A model generated the notes under the pieces. The model ran no database searches, was not told the DNA's origin, and worked only from the letters and a program-made list of their open reading frames with translations. 64,000 nt of DNA from CAWIMX01 sp963792785 (GTDB lineage: Bacteria > Acidobacteriota > Vicinamibacteria > Vicinamibacterales > CAVVIG01): NCBI GenBank assembly GCA_963792785.1, contig CAWBXO010000004.1:744001-808000 (forward strand). The letters run 5' to 3'. Both the position numbers and the translations under genes were made by a program. Of the stretch, positions 7,789 through 16,019 are shown in pieces; within the stretch, counting starts at the first letter, position 1; every line of letters starts with the position of its first letter.

Positions 7789-9049
7789 GGCTCGTCGGCA
7801 GCGTCACTTGGAAGCTCGCCCCGCCCCCCGGCGCGTCGCCGATGGTGATGCGCCCGTTGTGCACCACGACGATCTTCTGGACGAGCGCCAGGCCCAGCCC
7901 GGTTCCGTCGCGTTTGGTCGTCACGAACGGCTGGAATACCTGCTCGCGCGACTTCGGATCGACGCCCGGGCCGTTGTCGGCCACGGTGACGCGGACCGTG
8001 CGACGCGCCACGTCGGCGTCGCCGGAGACGACGATCCGTGGCGCGACCGCGGTGTCCGCGCAGGCCTCCACGGCGTTGCGCAGCAGGTTCGCCAGGGCCT
8101 GCCGGAGCAGCACCTCGTCGCCTTCGACCTCCGCGAAGCGCCCGCGGATCTCGACCTCGCCGCCGAGCGCGGCCACCTCCGGCCGGACTTCGTCCGCGGC
8201 GCGCCGGCACAGCTCGCCGAGATCCACGGCCCCGAGCGTGAGCTGGGCCGGCTTCGCGAAGTTCAGGAAGTTGGTCACGATCTGGCCGAGCGACTCCGTC
8301 TCGCGGCGGATCCCGTCGAGGTACGGCCGGTACGCGTCGGGCAGGTTCGCGGGATCCATCAGCCGGCCGTAGCCGTGAATCGTCGCCAGGCCGTTGCGGA
8401 ACTCGTGCGCGATGCCGGCCGTGAGCTCCCCCACCGCGGCCAGGCTGTCCTTGAGCCGCACGCGCGCCTCGAGCTCCATCACGGCGGTGAGATCGCTGAA
8501 GAGGCAGATCGCCCCGCGCGTGCCGCCGCCGTCCTCGAGGAGCGGCGACACGGTGACGCCGAAGTGCGTGGTGCCGCCGCGGGGCTCGGGCCGATCGAGC
8601 GCGCGGCGCTTGATCACGACCCCTTCCGCCAGGCACTCGTCCACGACCTGCCAGAGCTGGAAGTCGCTCGACAGCTCCCGGCAACGGTCGAGCGGCGCGT
8701 TCTCGGGCAGCCCCAGCATGCGACGGCCGGCGGGGTTGAGAATCTGCAGCGCGCCGTCGCGGCCCACGACGAGCAGGCCGGCGGTCAGGTTCGTGATGAT
8801 CTCGCCGCTGAGCCGCTCGGAGGCGTCGGCGCGCGCCGCCGTGGCCCGCTCCTGCGCCTTCAGCTTCGTCACGGCCTCCTGCAGCGCGGCCGAGAGCAGC
8901 GCGGTCTCGGCGCCGTCGCCCCGAGTCTGCCGGCGCGTGTCGCGCGCCGCCGCGCTGAAGCGCAGCACGGCGAACACCAGCACCGCGATCAGGCCGGCGA
9001 CGATCGCCGTCAGCCCGACGAGCGCGTAGGCGCCGGGGGTGAGACTCAT
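7784..9049 (-). CDS. PAS-domain sensor histidine kinase, membrane anchored
   Basis: 421 aa. One N-terminal membrane helix (about 8-30) leads to a short coiled coil, a PAS domain (about 83-190, with VVGRDGALQILNPAG) and a HisKA domain with the phospho-acceptor His215 in GIAHEFRN. The HATPase domain has N box LRNAVEA, G1 DNGPGVD and G2 GTGLGLA. It resembles the NtrB/AtoS/PilS kinases that partner sigma54 activators. No response regulator is adjacent; it follows the prepilin peptidase gene by 1 nt. Its partner could be PilR or an unlinked regulator, which the sequence cannot settle. Confidence 0.88.
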   Translation of the reverse strand: MSLTPGAYALVGLTAIVAGLIAVLVFAVLRFSAAARDTRRQTRGDGAETALLSAALQEAVTKLKAQERATAARADASERLSGEIITNLTAGLLVVGRDGALQILNPAGRRMLGLPENAPLDRCRELSSDFQLWQVVDECLAEGVVIKRRALDRPEPRGGTTHFGVTVSPLLEDGGGTRGAICLFSDLTAVMELEARVRLKDSLAAVGELTAGIAHEFRNGLATIHGYGRLMDPANLPDAYRPYLDGIRRETESLGQIVTNFLNFAKPAQLTLGAVDLGELCRRAADEVRPEVAALGGEVEIRGRFAEVEGDEVLLRQALANLLRNAVEACADTAVAPRIVVSGDADVARRTVRVTVADNGPGVDPKSREQVFQPFVTTKRDGTGLGLALVQKIVVVHNGRITIGDAPGGGASFQVTLPTSR

Positions 9050-9050
9050 G

Positions 9051-9818
9051 CTAGCGCCACTGTCCGACGTACCAGTCGAGGAGCCAGGGGCCGATCGTCG
9101 CCGCGAGGCCGGCGCCGATCGCGAGGAACGTGCCGAAGGGCAGCGCGTATTTCATGTCGCGCCCTTTCAGGGCGATGAGCGCCACGCCGATGATCGATCC
9201 GGCGAGCGACGCGAGCATGAGCGTCACCAGGGCGAGCTTCCAGCCCAGGAACGCGCCGACCATCGCGAGCATCTTCACGTCGCCCATGCCCAGGCCCTCT
9301 TCCTTCCGCCACCAGAAGTAGGCCGCCGCCACGCCGTAGAGCACGCCGCCCCCGAGCAGCAGCCCGATGAGCGACGCCGCCCAGCCGGGCGGCCCGAACA
9401 GGCTGAACGCGAAGCCGACGACGATCCCCGGCAGCGTGATGGTGTTGGGCAGCAGCTGATGCTCCAGATCGATCGCGAACAGCACGATCAGGGCGCAGCC
9501 AAACACGAGCCGCGAGGCGAACAGCACGCCCGGGCCGTACAGCCACCAGCACGCGACGAAGAGCGCGGCCGTCGTCGCCTCGATGATGGGATAGCGGATC
9601 GCGATCGGCGCCCGGCACGTCCGGCAGCGGCCGCGGAGCGCCGCCCAGCTCGCGAGCGGAATGTTCTCGAACCACGCGAGGGACCGGCCGCAGTGCGGGC
9701 AGGCGGACGCCGGCCACACGATCGAGGCGCCGCGCGGCAGCCGGTAGATGCAGACGTTGAGGAAGCTGCCGACCACGGCGCCGAACGCCGCCACGAAGAC
9801 GGTGGCGAGCGCGCTCAT
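9051..9818 (-). CDS. pilD: Prepilin peptidase / N-methyltransferase
   Basis: 255 aa from the ATG at 9818 (ATGA overlap with the TPR gene). It has the A24 peptidase layout: N-terminal GAVVGSFLNVCIYRLPRG, the cytoplasmic methyltransferase loop with two zinc CxxC pairs (CPHCG and CRTCR), and several membrane helices. Both catalytic aspartates are present (AIDLEHQLLPN and the GxGD motif in GLGMGDVKML). It cleaves class III signals and N-methylates the new N-terminal residue of the pilins in this window (pilA and the minor pilins of both modules). The gene lies inside the operon that begins with the VKOR-thioredoxin fusion, not beside pilB/pilC. Confidence 0.95.
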   Translation of the reverse strand: MSALATVFVAAFGAVVGSFLNVCIYRLPRGASIVWPASACPHCGRSLAWFENIPLASWAALRGRCRTCRAPIAIRYPIIEATTAALFVACWWLYGPGVLFASRLVFGCALIVLFAIDLEHQLLPNTITLPGIVVGFAFSLFGPPGWAASLIGLLLGGGVLYGVAAAYFWWRKEEGLGMGDVKMLAMVGAFLGWKLALVTLMLASLAGSIIGVALIALKGRDMKYALPFGTFLAIGAGLAATIGPWLLDWYVGQWR

Positions 9819-10768
9819 GGTGCGGGCGGCAGCGTGGCCGCGGGCTCGTCTGGCAGCGGGTACAACGAGGACGCCATCGACAGGCGCACGCGCCCGTCGC
9901 GCAACTCGTAGGGGACGCCGGTCGGATCCACGGGGAGGCTCCGCAGCACGCCCGCGCGCGCCAGCGCCTGCCATCCGGCCGGCGGCGCGCCCTGGCGCGC
10001 GGCGTAGGCGTCGGCCGCCGCCTGGAGGCGATCGATCTGATCCAGCGCGTCGAGCTGGCGCAGGCGGCGCTCCGAGTCGCGCACCAGCCACTCGATCTGC
10101 GGTGGAATCGTGGATCGCCTGCCACATCGTCCGCGACGAGCGGCGATCGCCGCCCTCGGCGAGCGTCGTGGCCGCCAGCGATTGCAGCCACCACGGCGCG
10201 CCGGGCACGTCGGCGGCCTGGTTGAACCACCGGGCGGCCTCCTCGTAGTCGTGCCGCCACCAGTAGTGGACGAAGCCGATGTCCTGCATGTACTCCCAGC
10301 GCTCCGGCTGGGCCTGCAGGCCCTTCTCGAGCAGCGCGATCGCCAGGTCGGGCCGGCCGGGGCCATCGGGATACGCCTCGGCCAGGAACGATGGCGCCGA
10401 AGCGGTACGCGATGTTGAACCGCGGGTCGAGGGACGTCGTGAGGTGGAGCAGCGTCGTAGAGCAGGTCGTAGTCGCTGACGTCGGCCGCCAGCGCCGTCG
10501 GCGGCAGGAGCCCCAGCCGCATCTGCTCGACCAGATGCCGGCGCGCGCCGCCGTAGTACTGAATCGTCCGGATCCAGTAGAGGTCGGCGCCCAGCGCCCG
10601 GTACGTCAGCGCGAGGTGGCGGACGACGTTCGTCGACGTGAGGTAGAGCGCCTGCTCGGCGGTCTCGGGCGGCGGATAGCGCCGCTCGCGCGCGGCCTGC
10701 ACGGCCACCGCGCCGCTGAAGAGCGCCGCCGCCACGAGCGACGCCACCACGGCCCGGGCCCGACTCAT
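9815..10768 (-). CDS. TPR-like exported protein, read with three frameshifts
   Basis: The full reading needs removal of single extra bases near 10453, 10389 and 10109. It then gives a continuous protein of about 316 aa: an N-terminal hydrophobic anchor (SRARAVVASLVAAALFSGAV), then helical repeat segments (DPRFNIAYRFGAIFLAEAYP, LAIALLEKGLQAQPERWEY, YEEAARWFNQAADVPGAP) that look like degenerate tetratricopeptide repeats. It overlaps the permease by ATGA and pilD by ATGA. The function is unknown; an accessory or assembly role for the ABC exporter or for pili is inference. Catalytic residues are not expected. The three breaks are all one-base insertions and are probably sequence errors. Confidence 0.65.
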   Translation of the reverse strand: MSRARAVVASLVAAALFSGAVAVQAARERRYPPPETAEQALYLTSTNVVRHLALTYRALGADLYWIRTIQYYGGARRHLVEQMRLGLLPPTALAADVSDYDLLYDAAPPHDVPRPAVQHRVPLRRHRSWPRRIPMAPAGPTWRSRCSRRACRPSRSAGSTCRTSASSTTGGGTTTRRPPGGSTRPPTCPARRGGCNRWRPRRSPRAAIAARRGRCGRRSTIPPQIEWLVRDSERRLRQLDALDQIDRLQAAADAYAARQGAPPAGWQALARAGVLRSLPVDPTGVPYELRDGRVRLSMASSLYPLPDEPAATLPPAP

Positions 10769-11572
10769 TTGAAGTCCCGCCGCGAGAAGATCGTGATCGA
10801 GATCACGAGCAGCATGGTGATGTACAGCGCCGCGTAGGCGATCGTCATCGCCAGGTAGCCCGGCGGCACCGGCTGCGCGTGCACGACCTGCGCCTTGACG
10901 TCGAACTGCGACAGGTTCGGCAGCACCCAGTAGAGGACGCCCGCCGCCCAGGACGCCGCCGGCGACTCGACCACGTCGCGGAACGTGCGCAGGTCGGCGC
11001 TGAACTGGCCCGCCACGAAGAGGCCGAAGGTCAGGGCCGCCGACAGAATCGGCGTGGAGAACGTCGAGAAGAACGGGGCGATGGCCGTCACGATCAGGAG
11101 CTCGACGAACAGCAGCAGCACGGCCTTCAGCATCGTCGGGTCGAGCGCGGGCGCCTCCCAGGCGCGGCGCATGTACTCCGGCGTGTTCCAGGTCATGTAG
11201 GCGAGCACCAGGTAGAACGCCACGGTCATGATCGCGATGTTCACCGCGAGCGTCAGCGTGAGGCCGAGCGTACTTGCCGAGCACGATCTGGTAGCGGCGG
11301 ACCGGCTTGGAGAGCAGGCTGTAGATGCTGCGCCGCTCGACTTCCTTCGACACCAGGCCGATGCCGATGAAGACGGCGATGAAGAGGCCGAAGACCGACA
11401 TCGCCGCGAGGCCGAGGTCCTTGATGATCTTCACGTCCTGGCCGGCCGTGAGCTGGCCGATCAGGTACGACGCCGCCATCAGCACGATCGCGAACAGCAC
11501 GAGGTTGTAGAGCACCTTGTCGCGCACCGACTCGCGAAACATGTTCACGGCGATCCGGAAGATGGCGGTCAT
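10765..11572 (-). CDS. ABC-2 type transporter permease, one frameshift
   Basis: Starts at the ATG at 11572 (ATGA overlap with the ATPase). The first part has TAIFRIAVNMFRESVRDKVLYN followed by two membrane helices and the loop SKEVERRSIYSLLSKPVRRYQIVLGKY. An apparent extra base near 11269 breaks the frame. The continuation LGLTLTLAVNIAIMT and four further hydrophobic segments complete a typical ABC-2 permease of about 268 aa ending in IFSRRDFK. It would form the membrane pore for the adjacent ATPase. The substrate is unknown. I treat the break as probably artefactual because both halves are well conserved. Confidence 0.75.
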
Positions 11573-12552
11573 GGCGTTCCCGCTCGCGGGGCCCCGAGGC
11601 CGCGGTCGACCCGACCGGCCGCCTCCACCTGCTCCACGAACAGGTCCTCGAGCGTCGGCGCGGATCGGGTTGAGCGACACGAGACGGCGCGCCGCCGGCG
11701 GTCAGCTCGGCCAGCAGCTGCTCGGGCGGCGGTTCGAGCGGCAGGTCCAGCGCGTAGCGTCCCGGCGCCGATGCGGACCGCCTGGTGCACGCGCGCGCCG
11801 AGGCGCGCGATCGCCGCGTCCTCCACGTGGGAGACGACCAGCTCCCAGCCCGAGGCGCGCAGTTCCGCGAGGTCGCTCAGCCGATCGACGGCAATCAGCC
11901 GGCCCTTGGCCAGAATCGCCACGCGGCTGCACAGCGCCTCGGCGTCGCTCAGCACGTGCGAGCTGAAGAACACCGTGCAGCCCGCGATCCCGCAGGCGCA
12001 GGATGAGCGCGCGCACCTCGCGCCGGCCGAGCGGGTCGAGCCCCGACATCGGCTCGTCGAAGAATCACCAGCTCCGGATCGTTGAGCAGGGCCTGCGCGA
12101 TGCCGACGCGCTGGAGCATGCCCTTGGAGAACTTGCGGAGCTGCAGCCGCCGCTCGGCGCCGATCCCCACCTCGTCGAGCAGGCGATCCACGCGCGCGCG
12201 GCGATCGCGCGCCGTGTAGCCGAAGAGCGCCGGCGAAATACGCGAGCAGCTCCTCCGCCGTCAGGTAGTCGTAGAAATAGGGATGCTCGGGCAGGTAGCC
12301 GATGCGGCGCTTCACGCTCAGGTCGCCGACCGGACGGCCGAGGATCTCCGCGCGGCCCGCGGTCGGAAAGACCAGCTGCATCAGCAGCTTGAGGGTGGTG
12401 GTCTTGCCGGCGCCGTTCGGCCCGAGGAAGCCGAACACCTCGCCCGGCTCCACCGCGAGCGTCAGGCGATCGAGGGCACGGTACGGCCGCTTGCGCCAGA
12501 AGCCGAGGGCGTAGTCCTTCGTGAGGTCGAAGGCGGCGAGGGCAGGCGTCAC
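11569..12552 (-). CDS. ABC transporter ATPase, six apparent frameshifts
   Basis: GTG start at 12552. Intact motifs in order: Walker A GPNGAGKTT, the Q-loop region QLVFPTAG, signature FSKGM, Walker B LVILDEPMSGLDP and the switch His in FFSSHVLSD. They lie in different frames. A continuous ~325-aa protein needs removal of one base near each of 12231, 12059, 11986, 11760, 11687 and 11657. It belongs to the CcmA/NatA-like exporter ATPases that pair with ABC-2 permeases. It sits between the VKOR-thioredoxin gene (12 nt away) and the permease (4-nt overlap). The indel density is the highest in the window. Confidence 0.72.
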   Translation of the reverse strand: MTPALAAFDLTKDYALGFWRKRPYRALDRLTLAVEPGEVFGFLGPNGAGKTTTLKLLMQLVFPTAGRAEILGRPVGDLSVKRRIGYLPEHPYFYDYLTAEELLAYFAGALRLHGARSPRARGSPARRGGDRRRAAAAAPQVLQGHAPARRHRAGPAQRSGAGDSSTSRCRGSTRSAGARCARSSCACGIAGCTVFFSSHVLSDAEALCSRVAILAKGRLIAVDRLSDLAELRASGWELVVSHVEDAAIARLGARVHQAVRIGAGTLRAGPAARTAARAAAGRADRRRRAVSCRSTRSAPTLEDLFVEQVEAAGRVDRGLGAPRAGTP

Positions 12553-12564
12553 GGCCGACCCGTT

Positions 12565-13771
12565 CTACTGCGCAGTGGCGCGCTCCAGCTCGTAGGCGAG
12601 CGCCTGATCGAAGTACTGGGGCGGCAGCGCCCCCTCGACCTTCACGCCGTTGATGAAGAACGTGGGCGTCGCGCTGATGCCGAGCTGGCGCCCCAGCGCA
12701 ATGTCGCGCTTCACCTTGTCGAGCGTCGCGTCGTACTTCGCGTCGAAGTCCGGCGTCTCGCCGACCGCCTTGGCCTGCTCCTTCACCACTTCCGGCGTCA
12801 TCGACGGCTGGTGGGTATAGAACCAGTCCTCCATCGCCTCGGCGCGCCCGTGCTCGCCGGCGAGCCGCACGGCCACGGCGGCCTCGCACGCGGCGGGGTG
12901 CACCGTCTGAGTCATCGTGTTGTTGCAGCGGAAGTCGAGCGGATAGTCCTTCAGGACGAGCCGCACCTGCCCGGGATGCTCGGCCTCGTACTTCGCGAAG
13001 ATGCGGCTTGTACGCCACGTACGACTGCGCGCACGCCGGGCACTGGAAGTCGTTGAACTTCACGACGAGGACCTCCGCGCCCTCGGTCGGGACGTCGAGC
13101 GGAATCCGCGGCTGGGCATCGAACCAGCGCTCGAACTCGCTGGCCTGCTCGGCCGACGGGGCCGGCGCCGCCGCCCCATCCCCGGCCGACGCCGCCAGCG
13201 CGGCCTCCCGCGGGAACAACGCCATCGCCGTGCCCGCGCTCGCCACGACCAGCACGGCCAGGGCCAGGGCCAGGGGACTCGTCAGCAGCCGGCGGGTGTC
13301 GCGCACCGCGCGGCCCGGCACGCTCGTCATCGGCACGGCGGTCGCCGCCCCCGACAGCAGGAACAGCCCGATCACGGCGGCGTAGGTGGCCAGGCAGAAC
13401 GCGCAGACCGCGTGGAGCAGGAAGAACGAGACGTAGCCGAAGTACAGAACCCCGGCCAACGCCAGCGTCGAGAGGGCGAACAGGTACGCCGGCACGCTCT
13501 GGCGGACTTCCTCGGGCCCGCGCAGGCCGGCCCACGTCAGGAGCCCGGCCACGGCGAACCAGGCGGCCCCGAACAGCGCCACGGGCACGCCACGCACCGT
13601 GCTGAACCGGCTCATGTAGACCTGCGTGCAGTTGACGGTGGCGTTCACGTCGCAGACGCTCACATAGCCCGGATCGACCAGCAGCCGGTAGTGCACGTAC
13701 GCCGCCGCCAGCGAGGCGCCCAGCCCGACCAGGGCGCAGAGGAGCAGGAGCCGAGCCGCCGTCCTATTCAT
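12565..13771 (-). CDS. VKOR-thioredoxin (DsbB/DsbA-like) fusion, one frameshift
   Basis: ATG at 13771. Four to five membrane helices form a bacterial VKOR domain. Its loop cysteines are in CDVNATVNC and its quinone-side redox pair is CAFC. After a Pro/Ala linker comes a DsbA/DsbG-like thioredoxin domain with active site CPAC (FNDFQCPACAQ) and cis-Pro loop ATPTFFING. An extra base near 13003, between YKP and IFAKYEAEHPGQV, breaks the frame; corrected length is about 401 aa. It would oxidise disulfides in exported proteins and regenerate itself with quinone. It heads the operon with the ABC exporter and pilD; pilins and prepilin-processing partners often carry disulfides. Confidence 0.85.
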
Positions 13772-13777
13772 GAGGCT

Positions 13778-13818
13778 AAAAATAGCACGAGCGGGATGCC
13801 GGCTGCCCGGCATCCCGC
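13778..13818 (-). terminator. Intrinsic terminator downstream of pilA
   Basis: On the minus strand a perfect 12-bp stem (gcgggatgccgg / ccggcatcccgc, 13791-13802 with 13807-13818) with a 4-nt loop is followed by a U-rich tail ending in five Ts at 13782-13778. It ends the pilA message 27 nt after its stop. The T-run ends only 6 nt before the ATG of the VKOR gene (13771), so that operon must be transcribed by read-through or from a promoter overlapping the terminator. Confidence 0.85.
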
Positions 13819-13845
13819 CCGTTGTCGGAGGAGGAGGAGGAACGC

Positions 13846-14376
13846 TTACTGAACGACGCTCTGGCCGGTCGGAATCGGGTTCGCGATCGTGCCGGTGTTG
13901 TCCTGGAAGAGGGTGCCGCGCGTGTCGGTCGCGAAGTAGCGCGTGCCCGTGCCGCCCGGGGTGGAGGGGTCGGCGTTCGCCCAGTAGGAGCTCGCCATGT
14001 TGTTGGCCACGCTCACGCAGGCGGTGGTGCCCATGTCGGTCACGTTCGCCGACGCATCCGCCGCGAGCGTCACGTTGTAGCCCGACTTGGTGATGCCGTT
14101 GCTGCTAAGGTCGGGCGAGATGAAGCCCTGGCTGCTGCCGGTCGGCGTGAGAACGAGGTCCTCGAGCGCCGTCGCGTAGCCGCCGCTGCCGCAGCTCGAC
14201 GAGAACGCCGCCTCGCCAGAGTTGATGGCGCGGAGAGAACCGATCGCCGAAGCTTCGTTGCCCGACATGCGGGCGCGGAGAAGCCCCGGCACGGCAATCG
14301 CCGCGATGATGCCGATGATCGCGACGACGATCAGCAGCTCGATCAGGGTGAAGCCCTTTGTGTTGCGAATCTTCAT
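13846..14376 (-). CDS. pilA: Major type IV pilin
   Basis: 176 aa from the ATG at 14376, chosen because AAGGAG lies 8 nt upstream; a GTG at 14385 is the alternative. The short leader MKIRNTKG precedes FTLIELLIVVAIIGIIAAIA, the classic type IVa pilin N-terminus with Glu+5. The globular domain has SAIGSLRAINSGEAAFSS, and one cysteine pair could close a C-terminal loop (SSCGSGG and TTACVS). It is monocistronic, between a sigma54 promoter and a strong terminator. PilD should process it and PilB/PilC/PilT should drive extension and retraction. Confidence 0.95.
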   Translation of the reverse strand: MKIRNTKGFTLIELLIVVAIIGIIAAIAVPGLLRARMSGNEASAIGSLRAINSGEAAFSSSCGSGGYATALEDLVLTPTGSSQGFISPDLSSNGITKSGYNVTLAADASANVTDMGTTACVSVANNMASSYWANADPSTPGGTGTRYFATDTRGTLFQDNTGTIANPIPTGQSVVQ

Positions 14377-14455
14377 GTCACTCACTCCTTGAAAACCGAA
14401 TTCTTCCGGACCATCGGTCCCTGACTCTTGTTGGGCGATGCGTCACCATCCCTAG

Positions 14456-14471
14456 AGCAACCGCAATGCCA
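14456..14471 (-). promoter_or_regulatory. Sigma54 promoter of pilA
   Basis: The minus strand reads TGGCATTGCGGTTGCT, a near-perfect -24/-12 element (TGGCA-N6-TTGCW) with correct GG-GC spacing. The predicted start near 14445 gives a leader of about 70 nt ending in AAGGAG. pilR, an NtrC-type activator, is the next gene upstream. Confidence 0.8.
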
Positions 14472-14570
14472 GAGGTGCCGGGAGGCCCATAATCATCAGT
14501 AACAGGCTTTGCTTCAGTATGTTAGGTTGAAATCGAGGCGAAGCGAATGGCCTGCGAAAGAGCCAGAATC

Positions 14571-14610
14571 TGACATTAATTGTCAGGCCAGGCGGCCAAG
14601 AACTGTCAGT
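14571..14610 (-). promoter_or_regulatory. TGTCA-type boxes upstream of pilA (candidate PilR enhancer)
   Basis: A 15-bp inverted repeat TGACATTAATTGTCA (14571-14585) and a CTGTCAG box (14603-14609) lie 100-150 bp upstream of the sigma54 promoter, the usual distance for NtrC-family enhancer sites. Pseudomonas PilR is known to bind TGTC-containing boxes. Similar CTGACA/TGTCA words recur before pilB (21849-21882). Binding here is inferred. The rest of 14386-14611 shows no gene. Confidence 0.45.
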
Positions 14611-14611
14611 C

Positions 14612-16019
14612 CTATCGCAGGTTGTACTTCTTCACGTAGTAGCGGAACGAGCGGAAGCTCATGCCCAGCAGGTCCGCCGCCTTGACCTGCACGCCCCCGG
14701 CCCGCTTGAGAGCCTCGGCGATGTAGTTCCGCTCGATGTCCTTCACGTGGGCCTCCAGGTCGAACCCGGAATCGGGGAGGTCCTCGAGCCCCGTCGACGG
14801 GGGACGGCCCCGGTCGCCGCGGACGGTGGGCGGCAGGCTCTCAGGCAGAATCGTGGGGGTGGCCTCGAGCGCGACGGCCCGTTCCATCACGTTTTCAAGC
14901 TCGCGGATGTTCCCCGGCCAGTCGTGCTGCTCGAGCAGCCGCATCGCCTCGCCCGAAATCGCCGTCACCGTCTTGCCCATCTGCTCGGCGTACTTCACGA
15001 GGAAGTGCTCGGCGATGAGCGGGATGTCCTCGCGGCGGTCGCGCAGGGGCGGCAGCGCGATCGGGATGACGTTGATCCGGTAGTACAGATCCTCCCGGAA
15101 CCGGCCCTCGGCGACCGCGTGTTCCAGATCGGCGTTGGTCGCCGCGATCACGCGGATATCCGCCGTGAGCTCCTCGAGCCCGCCCACGCGACGGAACTTC
15201 CGCTCCTGCAGGACGCGCAGCAGCTTCACCTGCAGCACGGCGCTCATCTCGCCGATCTCGTCGAGGAACACCGTGCCGCGCTCGGCCACCTCGAGCAGCC
15301 CCTTCTTGTTCGCCTCGGCGCCGGTGAACGAACCGCGCATGTGGCCGAAGAGCTCCGACTCCAGGAGCGCCTCGGGCAGCGCGCCGCAGTTGAGCGCCAC
15401 CATCGGCCGGTCGCGCCGCAGGGAATAATGGTGGATCGCCTGCGCGACCAGCCCCTTCCCCGTGCCCGACTCCCCCGTCAGCAGGATCGTGCTGTTGGTG
15501 CGGGCCACGGTCTCGACCATCTTGAACACCGCGAGCATCGGCTCGTGACCGCCCGATGATGTTCGCGAACTGGTGCGAGAGCCCCAGGGTCCGCTTGAGC
15601 AGCACGTTCTCCTGGCGGAGCTGGCGGTTCTCGATCTTCTCCCGCACCTTCATCCGCAGCAGGTCCACGTCGAACGGCTTGCTCAGGTAGTCGCACGCCC
15701 CGAGCCGCATCGCCTCGACGGCGCTTTCGGTCGAGGCGAAGGCCGTGATCATGATGCCGAGGATGTCCTGATCGATCCGCTTGGCCGCCCGGAGCACCTC
15801 GACGCCGCTCACGTCCGGCATCTTGATGTCCGAGATGAGGAGGTCGACGGTCTCCTTCTCCAGCGTCTCGATGGCCGCTCGCCCGCTGTCGGCCAGCAGC
15901 ACCTCGTAGCCCTCGCGCCGCAGGACGATCGCCAGCAGCTCGCGCATCGACCGCTCGTCGTCGACGACGAGGATTCGGGGGCGGCGATCCGCGGCGGCGG
16001 GGGTCTCGGCCGTCGTCAT
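14612..16019 (-). CDS. pilR: Sigma54-dependent response regulator PilR, one frameshift
   Basis: The receiver domain starts at the ATG at 16019 (phospho-acceptor Asp64 in [13 protein letters not shown], Lys in LSKPFD). It is followed by an AAA+ sigma54-activation domain with Walker A GESGTGKG, the sigma54-contact loop GSFTGA, Walker [11 protein letters not shown] and a C-terminal Fis-type helix-turn-helix ([21 protein letters not shown]). An extra base near 15545, between IIGRS and EPMLAVF, splits the frame. Joined length is about 468 aa, normal for PilR. Phosphorylated PilR should activate the sigma54 promoters of pilA and probably the minor-pilin modules. It overlaps pilS by ATGA. Confidence 0.92.

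Noticed and set aside
11569..12552. Programmed frameshifting of the ABC ATPase
   Set aside because: Six separate breaks in one gene with no slippery heptamers or stimulating structures; error or decay is far simpler.
12065..13813. A single frame that would fuse the VKOR protein to ABC ATPase pieces
   Set aside because: It is produced by one-base shifts; the conserved motifs of the thioredoxin and ATPase domains lie in other frames.
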